From: Gemmatimonadota bacterium
Lineage (GTDB): Bacteria > Latescibacterota > UBA2968 > UBA8231
DNA: 32,987 nucleotides
Assembly (NCBI GenBank): GCA_002712305.1
Contig: PATE01000045.1
Coordinates: 41,368-74,354 of the forward strand
Direction: 5' to 3'
The notes under the pieces are model-generated. The model searched no databases. It was not told the DNA's origin and saw only the letters and a program-made list of their open reading frames with translations. A program made the position numbers and the translations under genes. Positions 32,269 through 32,987 of this stretch are shown here, in pieces; the stretch's first letter is position 1; every line of letters begins with the position of its first letter.

Positions 32269-32987
32269 TCAGAGTGCCAGCCCCTTGAAGAAAGAAGCCG
32301 CTGACAGTCCCTGATCCACTCGCCATTCGCCATATCGAATCTCGATCGATCGCAAACCACTCTCGATCCTGACGTGGCGAGGCAGATAGATGCCTGTGTC
32401 ACCCACCGGCTCGTATTGCCCCAACTGTCGACGCCAGCGTCGCTGGCCGGTCGCATCGACCCCCTCTTCCGCCACAACCCACCCTGACAACACATCGACC
32501 CACAGACGACGCTGACCTCCGGCGGGGTTGTGGATGACGGCGACAGCACGATCGGCGCGGGGGAATTCGACACTCAGCGAATCCCGTGAGTGGACAGGCA
32601 CCACGAGGCCGAGTAACGCCTCGCGTGGACTCTGACCGGAGAAATTGATACCGAGCAGGTCGACGAGACCGCGTCTCGCATCGAGTCGGACAAGCCGTCC
32701 TTCGGACAGAGACCACAAGGTATCGGCATGAAAAACGGCGGTCAGGACATGACGAAACAAGGGACCACGCACATCGATCCGCATCAACTGTGGAGGCAGA
32801 TACTGCACCGATGCGCTGGCCGACTGGTCTGTCTGTTCATCTGTCACGGTCACCTGCGCCGCGGCAGTCAGATCGTGGATCTCTTCAAACAGGGTCGTCG
32901 GCTCTCCAAGCAGGCCGGAGATGTCGGTTGTGGGAATCCATCCGGGTCGGCGCACGGGCGCCGGAGGCGGCGCACATGACTGATGCA
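32269..32987 (-). CDS. LolB-like envelope protein, 5' end beyond the window
   Basis: At least 228 residues, with the frame open to the window edge. The sequence is a LolA/LolB-type single beta-sheet protein by pattern: an initial helix (FEEIHDLTAAAQVTV), strands alternating hydrophobic residues (QLMRIDVRGPLFRHVLTAVFHADTLWSL, LPRHVRIESGLRSIEIRYGEW), and FKGLAL at the end. GTG 32955 could start it, but upstream in-frame codons read HQSCAPPPAPVRRPG, a cysteine and proline linker as in lipoproteins, so the true start and signal peptide probably lie outside. The lipobox is not classical (H-Q-S before C). It would be an outer-membrane lipoprotein or lipid-binding protein. The family call is tentative. 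Confidence 0.62.
   Translation of the reverse strand, partial: HQSCAPPPAPVRRPGWIPTTDISGLLGEPTTLFEEIHDLTAAAQVTVTDEQTDQSASASVQYLPPQLMRIDVRGPLFRHVLTAVFHADTLWSLSEGRLVRLDARRGLVDLLGINFSGQSPREALLGLVVPVHSRDSLSVEFPRADRAVAVIHNPAGGQRRLWVDVLSGWVVAEEGVDATGQRRWRRQLGQYEPVGDTGIYLPRHVRIESGLRSIEIRYGEWRVDQGLSAASFFKGLAL

Noticed and set aside
1-32987. Mobile elements, prophage or CRISPR arrays
   Set aside because: No transposase, integrase, terminal inverted repeats or spaced direct repeats were seen. By eye, base composition and gene packing look even throughout.

Overview
The window is GC-rich, gene-dense bacterial DNA from a diderm. It encodes a TolC-type outer-membrane channel, MlaC-type periplasmic lipid carriers, a LolB-like envelope protein, several lipoproteins and a class A penicillin-binding protein. 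FG-GAP/ASPIC propeller proteins, a Minf_1886-family protein, an FGE-like protein and a GerW/DUF2953 pair give an overall flavour of an uncultured FCB-related lineage (for example Latescibacterota-like). That placement is an impression from gene content and was not tested. No mobile element, integrase, CRISPR array or rRNA gene was seen.

Layout. A promoter and a diheme cytochrome c gene open the window (1-870). From 892 to 10926 lies the most striking region. A nucleotidyltransferase on the minus strand diverges from a tightly packed seven-gene plus-strand operon: a second nucleotidyltransferase, a CDP-alcohol phosphatidyltransferase with a nucleotidyltransferase-like N-terminal half, an HpnL/UPF0104-type membrane protein, a TolC-like channel, an MlaC-like/DUF3047 fusion, a stand-alone MlaC protein and an HpnN-like RND (MMPL) transporter. 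Most junctions are stop/start overlaps. Read together, the genes could make a CDP-alcohol-derived polar lipid, move it across the inner membrane, and ferry it through the periplasm to the outer membrane. An intrinsic terminator and a tRNA-Gly(GCC) gene (minus strand) follow. After them comes a large TPR/FG-GAP/ASPIC lipoprotein.

From 14.4 to 20.4 kb lies an envelope region. An FGE-like protein is translationally coupled to a small membrane coiled-coil protein. PBP1A reads the other way. A three-gene minus-strand operon follows (a secreted unknown protein, a MotE-like protein and another membrane coiled-coil protein), ending at a bidirectional terminator shared with PBP1A.

From 20.5 to 25.6 kb are a DUF2953-GerW pair, a YdjM-like protein with rlmN, an M23 endopeptidase with a near-consensus promoter, and a Minf_1886 protein. 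From 25.6 to 33 kb are larC, a secreted propeller protein, a sugar-phosphate isomerase/epimerase, a secreted unknown protein, an oligopeptide-type ABC solute-binding lipoprotein, a single DppB-type permease, and a LolB-like protein that runs off the right edge.
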